The notes under the pieces were generated by a model, which ran no database searches, was not told where the DNA came from, and was given only the letters and a program-made list of their open reading frames with translations. Made by a program: the position numbers and the translations under genes. 64,000 bases of DNA. Origin: Amaranthus tricolor. Taxonomy: Eukaryota > Streptophyta > Magnoliopsida > Caryophyllales > Amaranthaceae. The DNA lies in the NCBI RefSeq assembly GCF_026212465.1, contig NC_080049.1, positions 9,146,090-9,210,089 on the forward strand. Direction: 5' to 3'. Of the stretch, positions 35,010 to 48,033 are shown in pieces (the stretch's first letter is position 1; each line of letters begins with the position of its first letter).

Positions 35010-35640
35010 TCATCTGCAAACCGACTCAGATATTCCTGGGATTAAGAACTTAAAGCATGAGATTCTTTCTCAATTAAATTACTCTTTCATCTGCAAACCG
35101 CTAGATATACATCTGCAAACTCTGTTCTTCATGCCTTCTTCTTCTCCTTCTTCATCTTCTTCTTCTTCATTCAAAGGCTGCGTTCAAATTGATCTGCAAA
35201 CAATTCACGTTGCATTTTAATCTGGAAACCAGCAGGTTATTCTCTTAATTCATCATCTGCAATTCATGATTTGTAAATTACAATTTGCTCTGATTTTAGT
35301 TCCTAATCAATTGCTGGATTACGGGAACAGTTTGTACAAATCTACATGTCCGTTACAACTCTGATTTTATTGTAAAAATCAGATTATTTTTACAAAATTA
35401 GATTATTTGTAAAAGAACAGTTTGTAGTTTTGTACAGAAGAACGGGAACAAGATTTTATAGTTCGTAACAGCTCTGATTTTATTTCATCTGATTTTATTT
35501 CGTCATCTGTAAATAAAGTATTCTATCTGATTTTATTTCGTCATTTTTAAATAAAGCGAATTACCTCCACTTCTCGATCAATACAATTTGCATAATTCAT
35601 CATCCACAATTACTCATGTACGATCATCTGTAAAACGATC
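35010..35640. repeat. Dispersed ATCTGCAAAC motifs upstream of CACTA2
   Basis: At least eight copies of ATCTGCAAAC or ATCTGTAAA (near 35011, 35088, 35110, 35192, 35221, 35250, 35504 and 35620), plus repeated CTGATTTTATTTCG. The spacing is irregular. They may be subterminal or leader repeats of the CACTA2 element, though no terminal CACTA was found to their left. The rest of 34891-36678 shows no gene. Confidence 0.5.
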
Positions 35641-36678
35641 TGATTTTATTGTTCCTGAGGCATAATTGGGCTACTCTACTTCAACAAACTCCCAAAATCA
35701 GGTACAATTCGTCAATTGCTTAATCATGTCAATTCTGCCATTGGATTTTTGTTCTTGAGATTGATTTTGATTTTAATTTTAGTTGTGTCGGAGACTAGGA
35801 AAACTAGTATGCATTTAAGCTTTTATGTAGTTGATGTCCTTGTTATTAATTGGGATGTTGGTGCCTTGATGATTTACTATTCGCTTAAAATATCATACAA
35901 CAACATTATTAGCTATGATTTATTAAAACTATAAATTGTTATTCTCGAAAAATTTATTTATTTTTATTATTATTTAGCTTGTTAATATTATTTGACTTGG
36001 GATTTGAAAATGGTATAATAAAGCTTGTCTAAGATTTTTATTTTCTTCAATTGTTGTTTGAGATTGATTGTAGGGTATAATTGCGCTTGACTTTGAGTTC
36101 ATGTTATTTCATTGTTGATAATTGGGACTATTTGTCAGGTAAATTGTCAATTATCATGTTCAAGGTTTAGGTAATGATATTTTTATTGTCCTCTGCTCAA
36201 CAGAACATATGAGCTTGAATAGAAGGGTTCATAGTTTTTTAGGCTTAGATTAGACGATGTATTTGACTGTGTTTAGAGATTATTGAATGAACTATGAATT
36301 CATGAAAGCTCATAATATAAGACGAGTTCTTAGATGTTATGTTGCAAAATGGAGATAGAACACTGAAATAAAAGGAAGCTTACCTACATATTGTCATGAA
36401 CACATCAAGGTGGTTGACATTAATTCCAATAATATAGCCATCAACACATACACCATCTTAGTTTCTATATGGGGGAAAGCGAGCGCCAACTATAGCAGGT
36501 TGAAAACCTTTACGCTCTTCATTTTTGGTTGCTCTTTCCTTTGTTTTATTTGCCTTATTATAGGGTAAAATTTAATTATCTCCTTGTTTTTTTTTTGGTA
36601 AATGTACTGCATGACTCATATGTGTAATGGAATTTGTTTGCATAATATTAACTATATATAGTTCCTTTAATTATTAGG

Positions 36679-39600
36679 ATGCCTCAACATATAGATAAGA
36701 GTTGGATAGATAAACCAAGAAACACTAAAGCTTATATTAAAGGCTTTGCAAAGAAAGGGTTACAAAATGAAAAGATTATATGCCCATGTAATACGTGTCA
36801 AGTAAATAGAAAGTAACTCCTTCCATTAGAAGATGTTGAAAGACACATTTTGTTTAGAGGCTTATATAAGGAATACAAGGAGTGGATTTTTCATGGACCT
36901 TTGAGTGTCGCAGAAAATGTTAGCAATCAAATAGGGATTCCTTTTGAAGTTTTTAATGATTCATAAGTCAAAACTCAAGATGATATATCGGGGTTACTTC
37001 GAGATGCTTTAGGGGTAAATTGTAACATCTCGTAAAAACTCGGTTCGATAAAAGAAATATATTTAAATAAAATTAGAAATCGAGTTAATCAAGGATGTTA
37101 TATTGGAATAGTAAACTAAAATGTATATTAAAATTTACCGTCTAGCAGCGGAAATTAAAGTAAAATAGTATGAAGCCTTAATTAACCGTAAATGAAATAC
37201 AACTCGAGAGCATTGATGCCTCTAAACCAAAAAATGTTTAAGGAATCAAAAAGAAAGGTTAAAGGTTGAAGCTCCCATACTTAAGCAAATTTTTATTCTT
37301 CACAATGGAATCTCACTCCCCGACCTGCAACTTAACTAACTGCTAGTTGTTAACCCCAAGAGGAACAACATCATCGCAGGATCGTTAATATCAAAGATAC
37401 ACGTCAGCAAAATACCATACAGATTAAAGCATACATCAAAGAAATAACATTTCTTATATGCTTGATCCATCATAGTTATCTTAGTTACTTTTTGATTAAT
37501 GTCAAATTCATCGTTTCTAAATAATTTACTTATAAATAAGTTAGTTAGTCATACTATTGTAACTACCCAGCCATACGGCCGGAACAAACCTGCCATACTG
37601 CGAAAACAACCCAAACTCCAAGTGTGAGAACAATACGTTAGGGGGAGCTAAACCTTAAGTAAGTCTCTACCATAGACAACACGTCATAATTCGGTGCATA
37701 TGGTTAAGTATGCAAACCTCTGCGGTGGCTGATAATGCCCGCATATACCGCGAGTAAAACAATTCACTAATTGACGTCATACTACGTCCACTTATGAAGT
37801 TAGTGACGACACACTACCTCTACTTATAAAATTATTGAAATCTTACTTAAGAGAACATACTATCATCTTTATATACTACATCCATTTCCACAATAAAACA
37901 ATCAACGTGATATAGTATTTTACTACGTGTACATACCTTTAAAGACAAGCAATTCTAAACGTACTTATCAACTTCAAGTCACAAATCAAGATCCTAAATG
38001 ATTTAATTGTATATACTTGGATAAGCACACATTCATGCTATCTTATATCACAAACCACTACATACACATCATCTCAAGTCATCCTATATCAATCACAAAG
38101 TCATCTTATACACTTCATATAATCACATTATTAAATTATAGTTCGGATTTGAGAATCTGTCCAAAACAGTATGTTAGGATTGTCAAATTGAAATTTCGAC
38201 TTCACCATTGCGTTTAGAAGGTATCAAAACCCCCGTGTACCAAATTTCATAATAATTAAAGTACCCTAAATATTTTTAACATATTTTAAGGCCAAAAAGT
38301 GTCCAAAAGGTCACTTTTTCCGCTAATTTAGACTACTTATGGGATTGTTGCAAAACTCCCTCAAATTTCTTGATATACCACACTAAGACTTGCTGCCCAT
38401 AATCCTTTATAATTAAACTATCAATCCAAAACAATTTCATTCATTAAAAAACACACTTACGTTAATTACTACACCATTATGCCAATTGTTTTTTTCTCAA
38501 TTCACAAAACTTTCAATCTACATAAATTTTTTCATAATCAAATCTGAAATTTCTATGTGCATAATCTTACTACCACAACACATAATTAATAAGAATCTCA
38601 TCATGATTTACATACACAATATTCATAAAACAAAAACAAAATGTCACAATTTACATCAAAATTCCATGGATTAAACCTATTCATAATAATCTATACTACA
38701 ATCAAGAACAATACAAACAAAATATAAAACATCACATATAATTCATATTTTCAAATTTCTTGAGTATATAAATTAGTCATGATAAGATACAAAAATATGC
38801 TTAACTATATATATATATATATAAAAAAAACATAAATTAAAGATGAACCCTTACTTGAATGTGGTAAAAGATGAAAAAAAATTCAATAGTGGAATGTTGG
38901 AGGTGATGGTTGAAATTGGGGGAAGAGAAAGGGTGGGTTTGCTTGATTTTTTATGTGAATTATGGTAAAAAAATAAGTTAAGGAAAGATTTTAAAAAAAT
39001 CCCATTAACATTCGAATTACCAATTAGATGTTATAAAAATTTGAATGCATAAACCCCTCACCTTCACCTCCCCTTGCCATGACCCCCTCTACAACTCCCC
39101 TTACTTTATTTTATTTTTTTTTTATTTTTTTTATTAGTTTAAGGTTTTGGGCTAAAGGTTTGGGTTGAAATTACACAAGTCAGCCATTTTTCATGCAAAA
39201 GGTGTAACCTTATAATATAACTATTGTAATTTTTAAAATATTTCAAATGACATTAGTAAGTAAAATATTTATCCGAAAAATTTCGGGGTGTTACATAAAT
39301 ATTCCTGGTGTTCCTGACTTGGTTAGCGAACATGACGATGATAGTAGAGCCAATGAAACAATTGAGGAGTCTAATATTCTTGATTTCGGTGAAGACCTTT
39401 CTCAAGAGCCCAATGTCGACTCTTCCTTTGAAGAAGTTAAATATAATGGGCTACGAGAATCTTCAACATAACCTCTTTATGAAGGTTGCACTTCCTTTTT
39501 AAAGTTATCATTCCTATTGCATCTTTTTCATCTTAACTGCATGTTTAAGTGGCCCGATAAATTCTTCTCAATGTTGATCGATCTTTTACTTGATGCATTT

Positions 39601-41682
39601 CCTCAAATAAAAAATTTTCGTTCTTCGTATTACCAAGCAAAGAAGATGATCATGGATTTGGGTTTAGGGTATGAAAAGATCCATATTTGTCCCAACAATT
39701 GTAGATTATATTGGGGTGAGATGGTGGAGAAAGATTGTTGTCTAAATGTTCCACTTCAAGATGGAAGAGTGAAAATGACAAGGGTAAAGTTCCAATAAAG
39801 GTGATAAGATATTTTCCGTTAATTCATAGATTAAAAAGGATGTATGTGTCATCTAAGATTTCGAAAGACATGACGTGGCACGATGAATGTAGAATTAATG
39901 ATGGAAATCTAAGACATCTAGCAGATGCACTAGCATGGAAGAATTTTGATAACTTATACCACGATTTTGCCAAAGATGCTCGAAGTGTTAGGCTTGGTCT
40001 TGCTAGTGATGTATTCAATTCTTATCGTCTCATGAACACAACATGTACTACATGGCCCATAGTTTTGATTCCTTATAATTAGCCTCCATGGTTGTGTATG
40101 AAGCTATCTTCATTTATTCTTTCAATTATCATTTTGGGGAAGGACGGACCAGGGAAAAACATTGATATTTATATGTCTCCTTTGATACATGAGTTGAAAT
40201 TATTGTGGAAAGGTGTTAATGCATTTGATTCTTACACTGGTGAAACATTTAAACTTCAAGCAGCTTTAATGTGGATTATTAATGATTTTCTAGCATATGC
40301 CATGTTATCAGCATAGAGTACAAAGGGTTATAAAACTTGCCTAGATTGTAATTACTCAACTCCATCTATACGGGTAGGGAATAGGATATGTTATGTTGGG
40401 CATCGTAAATGGTTACCTAGTAATCATCCATTAGATTTCAAGCGAATTTGTTTGATGGGAGTGAAGAACATGGAAATTCCTCTTCAGATTTAAATGGTTC
40501 AGATGTCTAAAGAGAGCTACTACTTTTAAAGCATAAACATGGAAAATTAAAAATTCAATAAGGAAACGGAATCAACGATCCATGGATGATAATGATGTCA
40601 ATGATTCTTAAATTATTTGGACTCAGATGAGCACATTTTTTGACCTTCCTTATTGGGAGCATAATACTTCGTCATAATTTAGATGTCATGCATATAGAGA
40701 AAAATGTGTGTGATAATGTACTTAGAACTTTGATGAATGAAAATGGAAAATGTAAAGATGATGAATATGCTCGCTCATATGTTGAGAGTAAGAATGTGAA
40801 GCCATACTTTGGCTTGAATGTAATGATGAAGGTGAAGTCATCGACATGCGTATACCCACATATTGCATGTCAGTAGAGGATGAGGTTACATTTTTACGTG
40901 TATTGGCAGAACTTAGATTTCCAGATGGATATGGGTCGAATATTTCCAGATGTGTGAGCATGAAAAATAAAAGATTGATTAATCTGAAGAACCATGACAA
41001 CCACATTTTGATGCAAGATATTCTCCCAATAGCGTTGAAAACATCACAAGCTTCAACAGTGGTTGATCTTATCGATGATCTCTTTTCATTTTTTTAGTCT
41101 TTATGTGCCAAAGATATCAATCCAAATGACCTTGATGCTTTACAATCCAAGATAGTTCAAGCTTTATGTCAAATGGAGATTGAATTTCATCCTCCTTTTT
41201 TACTATTAGCGTTCATTTGTTAATTCATCTCGTGAAGGAGGTAAAGTTAGGAGGACCAGTTCATTACAGATGGATGTATCCAATTGAAAGGTTTGCGTCC
41301 TTTGATTTTTGCACACTTATTTTTCACTCATTAATTATTCAATTAATATATTTAACTGTTAAGCTAATTTTCAAAAGTTACCTATCCCATCTTAATACAT
41401 AGTGAGAAATAAAACTCAACAAGAGGGTTCTATTGTCGAGGGTTATATTCTTGAGGAAACTGTTCCTTTTGCTCAAGATATTTAGAAGGCGTGGAAAAAA
41501 TTTTCAATCGACAACGCCGCGATGATGATGATGATGCAAATTTGTCTAGTCATTTATTCAATTCACGTGGTCGGCCAATTGGGGAGGTGAAAGCTTTTGA
41601 TTTAACTCACAAAAGTAAGATGCAAATACATCGTTATGTGCTAACTCAATTCTAAGAATTGCTTCACCCATTCGAAGAGTAA
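36679..41682 (+). pseudogene. CACTA2 tnp2 transposase, split by an LTR-like insertion
   Basis: A second CACTA lineage, distinct from A1/A2. The first segment (36679-37020) starts ATG and carries the Transpos_assoc-type motifs KSWIDKPRNT and CPCNTCQVN. The second (39296-41682) continues after the insertion: FKWPDKFFSMLIDLLLDAFP, YEKIHICPNNC, LDVMHIEKNVCDNVLRTLMN (40679-40738) and a DUF4218-like part with HLVKEVKLGGPVHYRWMYP (41222-41283). A likely intron at about 41291-41402 precedes NKTQQEGSIVEGYILEE and a C-terminal LFNSRGRPIGEVKAFDL. Stops at 36814, 40080, 40314, 40874 and 41095, plus frame changes, mean no product. Its target site and reading order show that the insertion came after the transposase. 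Confidence 0.85.
37021..39295. mobile_element. LTR-like insertion (probable solo LTR), TSD TAAAT
   Basis: Starts TGTAACATCTCGTAAAAACT and ends ATTTCGGGGTGTTACA, so the ends are TG..CA and form an imperfect inverted repeat of nearly 30 bases. It is flanked by perfect TAAAT (37016-37020 and 39296-39300). A 5-bp duplication with TG..CA fits a retrotransposon LTR better than a DNA transposon. It is 2275 bp with no coding frame. Related sequences occur at 8968-12290 and 32378-34441. A long-LTR Gypsy family is my inference. Confidence 0.8.
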
Positions 41683-41795
41683 ATACTTAACATATGTATA
41701 ATGTTATTGAATATATTTGCAATTTCTTGTTTTATTACAAAGAATTCTTATATCAAAACGAGAGAGAAAACCCCATAATTAGGGTTAGTTTTCTT

Positions 41796-41905
41796 CGTCT
41801 GATCTGATTGGATCTGATTCAGTCTGATCAGATCTGAATCTTTCTGATCTGGTCTGATCTAATCTGATCTGATCTAGTCTGATCTGATCTGATCTGATTT
41901 GATTT
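41796..41905. repeat. TGATC pentamer repeat
   Basis: Near-tandem TGATC units (CTGATCTGATCTGAT) with single-base variants, giving a dense cluster of GATC sites. It immediately precedes the (TTA)n array. Confidence 0.9.
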
Positions 41906-41913
41906 CATAAAGC

Positions 41914-41961
<48 letters not shown>

Positions 41962-41964
41962 TAC

Positions 41965-42061
<97 letters not shown>
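41914..42061. repeat. (ATT)n microsatellite
   Basis: About 49 ATT units with two ACT interruptions near 41956. The reverse-strand Asn-rich ORF here is an artefact. Confidence 0.97.
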
Positions 42062-42159
42062 AGTATCCAATTAAGAAATTAATTAATAAATTTTAATATT
42101 ATTTAATTAATTAATTAAATAATTAATTAATAATAATTTTATTAATATTATTATAATTA

Positions 42160-42415
42160 CTTCCTCCGTTCCTTTTTATTTGTCCACTTTAACTTTCGCA
42201 CGCATTTTTTAGCAAATTTTAAGCCTTAATATCTTTAGGTACGCATCATAAAAAATTATAAAAATTATATATAAAAAAAATTTACATCAAGACAAATCTA
42301 ACAAGATCTCACATGAATATATTTTATCTTTAATATATACTTCAAAAATCTAATTTAAATTTCTCTCTTTTAAATTGCACAAACTTAAAATGGACAAACA
42401 AAATGAAGGAAGGAA
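42160..42415. mobile_element. Stowaway-like MITE, 256 bp
   Basis: Starts CTTCCTCCGTTCC and ends with the reverse, ATGAAGGAAGGAA. The terminal arms match over about 30 bases (TTTGTCCACTTT against AAAATGGACAAA). It is flanked by TA (42158-42159 and 42416-42417), the target duplication of Stowaway/Mariner MITEs. Non-coding. Confidence 0.8.
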
Positions 42416-42571
42416 TATTAAATAATCATTTATATATTATTATTAATTAATTAATTAATTAATTTATTAAAATATATTTTTAATTATTATTACATTATTT
42501 ATATTATTAAAGTTATTATTTATATATTTATTTATTAATTATTTTATTAATTAAGTAATTAATTAATATTA

Positions 42572-42572
<1 letters not shown>

Positions 42573-42650
<78 letters not shown>

Positions 42651-42654
42651 TAAA

Positions 42655-42750
<96 letters not shown>
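42573..42750. repeat. (AAT)n/(ATT)n inverted microsatellite
   Basis: (AAT)n runs to about 42710 with AAAAATAAAAAT interruptions near 42645, then switches to (ATT)n until 42750. The switch makes a palindrome with arms of about 40 bases that could form a cruciform. Confidence 0.95.
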
Positions 42751-42751
<1 letters not shown>

Positions 42752-42818
42752 TATTAAATATTTTATAATATATATTTATTATTTAATTAATTAATTCAAT
42801 AATAAGTTAGTATTGTTA

Positions 42819-42859
<41 letters not shown>
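42819..42859. repeat. (ATT)n microsatellite
   Basis: Short array of about 13 ATT units. Confidence 0.9.
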
Positions 42860-42861
<2 letters not shown>

Positions 42862-42886
42862 GGAAATAATAATTAATAATACCTAC

Positions 42887-43043
<157 letters not shown>

Positions 43044-43044
43044 G

Positions 43045-45295
43045 TGGTTGAGGAGGTTTGGCAACCAATAGAAGGGTTTTTATGCTTTCAAATTCAACAA
43101 AAGCTTAATTCTCAAACATAAGTTGAAATCTGCTTTCCACAAGGTTCCTATTCAAGTTGTTCTTGATGAAGCTGAGACTCATTTGAAATTGATCCCGGCT
43201 GAAATGTATGACTCTCCCTGTGATCCTTTTATTATTTCTCGTGAAGTTGCTGCTGCATTTTATCTTAAACAAGTTAAAGAGGATTATTCTTCATACATTC
43301 AGCAGATTGCTAAGCTTCAATGGCTCCAATATGGAGATGATAATACTCAAATTTTTCATTGGAGGTTGAGGCAACGACGTATTGCTAATTCCACCAACAT
43401 TCTTCATATTGATGGGAACTTGGTTAGTGACCCCTGTCTGATGCAGCAAGCTTTTCTGGCCTTTTATTCTGATATCCTTTATTGCTCTATGAATAATAGG
43501 AAGCTTATTAATATGTCTATTATCAACTCTGGCCCTATTCTTACTGATGAATTGAGATCACAGCTTACTTTACAATTTACCCATCAAGAAATTAAAGAGG
43601 CGATGTGGAGTATTTCGGATGGGAAAGCCCCAGGTTTGGATGGCTATAATAGTAAGTTCTATAAAGAAGCTTGGTCTATTGTTGGTAAGGATATTGTTGC
43701 AGCTATACAACATTTTTTTCGAAATGTTAAGCTTCTTCAAGCCTGGAGTAACACGGCTATAACTCTTGTGCCTAAAGTTTCTTGTCCTACAACCCTTGGT
43801 GATTTTAGGCCTATTGCTTGTTGCCATACCATTTATAAGTGTATATCCAAACTTTTTTGCTCTAGGCTTGCTACAGTTTTGCCTCACTTGATTAGTCAAA
43901 ATCAAGGAGCTTTTGTCTCTGGTAGAAGTATTATCCATAATATCTTGTTGTGTCAAGATATGATTCGCCATTACTCCAGGAAAGATTACTCCCCCAGCTG
44001 TCTGATTAAAGTGGATCTTAGGAAGGCCTACGACACTATGGACTGGGATTTCATTATAGACATGCTTGTTGCTTTGGGTTTCCCATATCATTTTGTGAAA
44101 ATTATTGTTACTTGTCTGACTTCTACAACCTTTGCTCTTATTGTGAATGGGTCCCCTCTTAAGTTCTTGAAGGCTAAAAGAGGTTTAACACAAGGTGACC
44201 CTATGTATCCTCTTTTGTTTGTTTTGGGGATGGAATATCTCTCTCCTATTTTGAAGTGCACCAGTCAAGATGAGTCTTTTATGTTTCACCTGAGATGTAA
44301 GCTTAACAAGGTCACCCATTTATGTTTCGCTGATGATTTGATGTTATTTGCTAAGACTGACCTTACATCCATTCATATTATGTTCAAAGGGCTTGAATCT
44401 TTTGCTGATGCCTCTGGTCTCCATGCTAATTCCTCCAAGTCAGCCATCTACCTTGCTGGTCTTAGTAAGGAGCATCAATTTGATATTCTTAGGCAGATTA
44501 ATTTGCCTCTTAGAAAGCTTACATTCCGTTATCTGGGTGTTCCTCTTAATTTTAGGAGTATTTCCGCTTTTGATTGTGAGAAATTGGTTGATAAAATGAC
44601 TAGCAAAATTCGTGGCTGGCAAGGTCAACATCTATCCTACGCCGCTAGGCTACAATTAGTGAGTTATGTGCTTATGAGTGTGACAACCTACTGGTGGCAG
44701 ATTTTTCTCCTCCCGAAGAAGGTTATCAAACAAGTTAACAGTATTTGTAGATCTTTTTTTTGGCATTATGATGGGATTGATTCTAAGCCTGGTAATGTGA
44801 AGTGGGATTCTCTTTGTAAGCCTAAAAAAAGGAGGTTTGGGTATTCGTAATCTTGAAATTTGGAACCTTGCTGCCATTGGCAAGATTGCTTGGCATATTA
44901 GCAGTCTTCAAGAATCTGTTTGGGTTCGTTGGGTTCATCGAGTGTATACTAAAGGTGGAAATTGGCTGATTTTTAATCCTCCTGTCACTGCAAGCTGGGC
45001 ATTTTAAAAATTATGCAAAGTTAAGGGGGTGGTCAGTCAATGGTTGAGTGCAGTGCAGTATAACGTTAGCTCTGTATATGATAGTCTCAGAGTTCCTTCT
45101 CCTCCTGTCAAATGGGCTAGTTTGGTCTGGAATAGATTATCTACTCCAAAAACTCGCTTCATCTTCTGGTTAGCCATGCTTAATAGGCTGAAAACTCGTG
45201 ACAACCTGAAGGTTGCTGGTATCGTTGATGATGACTCTTGTCCTTTTTGTTGTAGTAGAATTGAATCTATTGAGCACTTATTCTTGGTCTTAAGT
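43045..45295 (+). pseudogene. LINE (L1-type) reverse transcriptase, truncated
   Basis: A non-LTR retrotransposon ORF2 remnant. The longest clean frame starts at 43123 (575 codons to 44850). It carries SDGKAPGLDGYNSKFYKEAW (165-184), FRPIACCHTIYKCISK, NQGAFVSGRSI, GLTQGDP (354-360) and the catalytic FADD (402-405) of the reverse transcriptase. A frame change at the A7 run near 44824 leads into GGLGIRNLEIWNL and then the zf-RVT-like region (TPKTRFIFWLAMLNRLKTRD, CPFCCSRIESIEHLF). The endonuclease half is missing: the 5' end stops at the (AAT)n array, and another frame break precedes 43123. The 3' end breaks off inside the zf-RVT region near 45295, with no poly-A tail. Confidence 0.9.
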
Positions 45296-45544
45296 AGAAT
45301 TGATTGAATGGTTTTGTGACTTATCATCTACTTATGCTATGATTTATGTAGTTATGGCGCGTCTTCAACAATCGACTGAGGACTTTATTTTTTTTTGGTT
45401 TGCTATGAAGCGAAGAAAAATTAGAAGAGTAATAATGCTGATTTTGATTAGGATAATCCTCATTTTTAGAAGAAGACTAAGAATTAGGATGTCTAAGCAA
45501 CTAGTCTGCATAATCCTATCCATAGATTAGCACATTTAGATGGA

Positions 45545-46741
45545 ATGATAGTGGAGAGTGATATTTCTTGCATGGAGCAACTTAGGATGGATCGTCGCAC
45601 GTTTAATATCTTCATTTCATTGGTTCGTGAAGTTGGAGGATTAAGAGATACTAAGAACATGGTAGTGGAAGAAATGATTGTTATATTTTCGCATCTACTT
45701 GCATTTGAGGAGAAGAATAGGGAAATAAAATATGATTTTCAACGGTCAGGAGAAACTATAAGTAGACATTTTAATAATGTGTTAAAAGTTGTGTTAAAAC
45801 TTTCGAGTTTGCTCCTCAAGAAACCTGAACCGATTCTCGAGAATAGCACAAATGAAAGATGAAAAGGGTTCAAGGTAAACCTTGTACTTTTTATTAATAG
45901 GTAGAAAACACATATCGATTTTTAACTTTATTAATCACACCCCTTTTTATAGAATTGTATAGGTGCTATTGATGGGACTTTGATTGATGTAAATGTGCCA
46001 GCGATAGATAAATCACGTTATAGGTCAAGAAAAAATACCATCTCATCAACAAATGCTTTAGGAGCTTGTGCATCGGATATGCAATTTATATATGTTTTGG
46101 CTGGTTGGGAGGGTTCAGTTTCCGATGGAAGAGTACTTCGAAGTGCTTTATATAGAAATAATGGATTAAAAGTGGCTAGAGGTCAGAAATCAATTTCTTA
46201 TGTGTAAAGAATTTTTAATGGAGCAACAATGACCAATAATCTAGCTTAACACATTAGTTTTTCACTTTTTCACCTAGGTAATTATTATCTAGGGGATGTA
46301 GGATATTAACTTTGTGATGGATTCCTTGTACCTTATAGAAGAACAATTTATCATGAATGGAGAAGGGGGTTGGAGCAACCACGCTCTAAGGAAGAGTTGT
46401 TCAATATGAGGCATGCTTCAGCTAGAAATGTGATTGAACGAGCTTTTGGTTTGTTGAAAGTACGGTGGTAAGTTCTTGCCAAAGGCACCAAGTACCCTCT
46501 CAGCACTCAAATTAGATATAATATTGGCTTGTGTGTATATTCATAACCTTATTCGCTAACAAATGAGTGTTGATCCAATGGAAGCTATTTTAGATGCATA
46601 TATGGAAGAGGAAGGAGAGAATGATGAAATTGAAGATGATGGAGACTACATTCAAAATTGTGAGGCATCTGAAGAATGGACTAACTTTAGAAACACATTA
46701 ACTCAAGATATGTATGATGCATTCTTGGCCAGGAGACATTA
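45545..46741 (+). pseudogene. PIF/Harbinger DDE transposase
   Basis: The catalytic protein of a PIF/Harbinger element (DDE_Tnp_4, HARBI1 type), which cuts and pastes DNA. It begins near 45545 with ESDISCMEQLRMDRRTFNIF and runs through FQRSGETISRHFNNVLKVVL. A likely intron (about 45875-45953, AG|GTAAAC to TATAG|AATT) precedes GAIDGT, which carries the first catalytic Asp, and LAGWEGSVSDGRVL, which carries the second. After another break (46204-46275) come YYLGDVGY, LVPYRRTIYHEWRR and ASARNVIERAFGLLKVRW, with the third acidic residue. Stops at 46204, 46309 and 46468 disrupt it. The acidic C-terminal part ends at TAG 46739. The Myb-like partner gene lies 330 bases downstream on the same strand. 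Confidence 0.85.
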
Positions 46742-47072
46742 GTAATGGTCTACATTAGTTCATGGATAGTTTCTTATTTTAGTTGGTTTTTCAATTTTTA
46801 GTCTTTTAGGACTAGCTTTTATGTTGAACTACAAACATGAGTTTTTTTGTTGCATAGTTTTCAAGCACATACATGATTTTGAGTATGGAAACTGATAGCT
46901 TCTACTTATTTCTAATTGATATAAAATAGAGTTATTGTTGTTTGATAATTGTTGTTTGTTGCAGAGTTGTCCGTATCAATAATTTGATTAATTAGTTATA
47001 AAATATACTTGTCTTACAAAGATATTTTGGTATTGTTTGCCACCATTGTATGACAGATATATAATAACTAAT

Positions 47073-48033
47073 ATGGGTGATGAGATTCGAGATCGAGGAA
47101 AAAATAAGAGAATATGGACTTCATTGGAGGAGAATGCCCTTGCTGTTGACATTCTACTTAAGATGCAGAATTCAAATTGGAAGTGTGACACAAGCTATAG
47201 GACGGGTTATCAGACATATATTGAAAAGAAAATGAATGAGCGATTCCTTATTGTGGATTGAAGGGTAAGCCACATATTGAATCCAAAATTAAGATTTTTA
47301 AGAGACAAATGGGATATATTCTTGAAATTCAGAAACAACTTAGTGGTTTTGGTTGGGATGATGCTACAAAAATGGTAACTGGTAAGAAGGAAGTCTTTAT
47401 GGGATGGGCTCAGGTATTTTCTTTTATTTAATTTGTTAACAGTAGCTATTAATCATTGTTTTTGCTATTAGTGTTATTTCTTTCATTTGATTGATATATA
47501 ATTGTAAGATATGCTCCAGGGAAAAGATAGAGTCGCTGCTCTATTTTGTAAACTGTTTCCTCTTTATGACAAGCTCTGTGAGATTTACGCCAAGGATCGT
47601 GCCAGTGCAAGTATGGTCAAGGGGCTCGAAGACGATGAAGAAGGTGATAAGAATGAGGCTGAAAAGAAATGATGATGCTATTAGCTCAACTCGAGCGATT
47701 GGGCAATCAAGTGGTCGAGGAGATCGTAAGAGAAGAAGGGAAATTGAAAATGAAGAGCTTAGTGCGCTGGCCACTGCATTGACAACTTTGATTGATGTTG
47801 AAAAGAAGTTTACTTCAATCATGATGGATATGAAGAAATCATTTTTACGAGATGTGGAGATAGGTCAAAAGAGAATTAACCTTTTTGGATTATTGAGTAA
47901 TTTGCAAGAAATGACACCAATGGAAGTTGTAGAAGCTACCACATTTATTGGCTTAGATGACAAGAAGGTGGAGATATTCTACAATGTGCCGGATGAGTCC
48001 ACAGTTATGTTCGTCAAATCTTTACTAAAATAA
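47073..48033 (+). pseudogene. PIF/Harbinger Myb/SANT-like partner protein
   Basis: The second gene of PIF/Harbinger elements. Its Myb-like domain binds DNA and helps bring the transposase to its site. It starts MGDEIRDRGKNKRIWTSLEE (47073) and continues WKCDTSYRTGYQTYIEKKMN. A frame change near 47250 leads to KPHIESKIKIFKRQMGYILE and GFGWDDATKMVTGKKEVF, then a likely intron from 47414. It resumes MLQGKDRVAALFCKLFPLYD. A second frame change near 47650 leads to GRGDRKRRREIENEELSALA and a tail ending at TAA 48031. The domain order and its place after the transposase support the call. Confidence 0.8.

Noticed and set aside
41828..42070. Poly-Asn ORF on the minus strand
   Set aside because: It is the (ATT)n array read in reverse.
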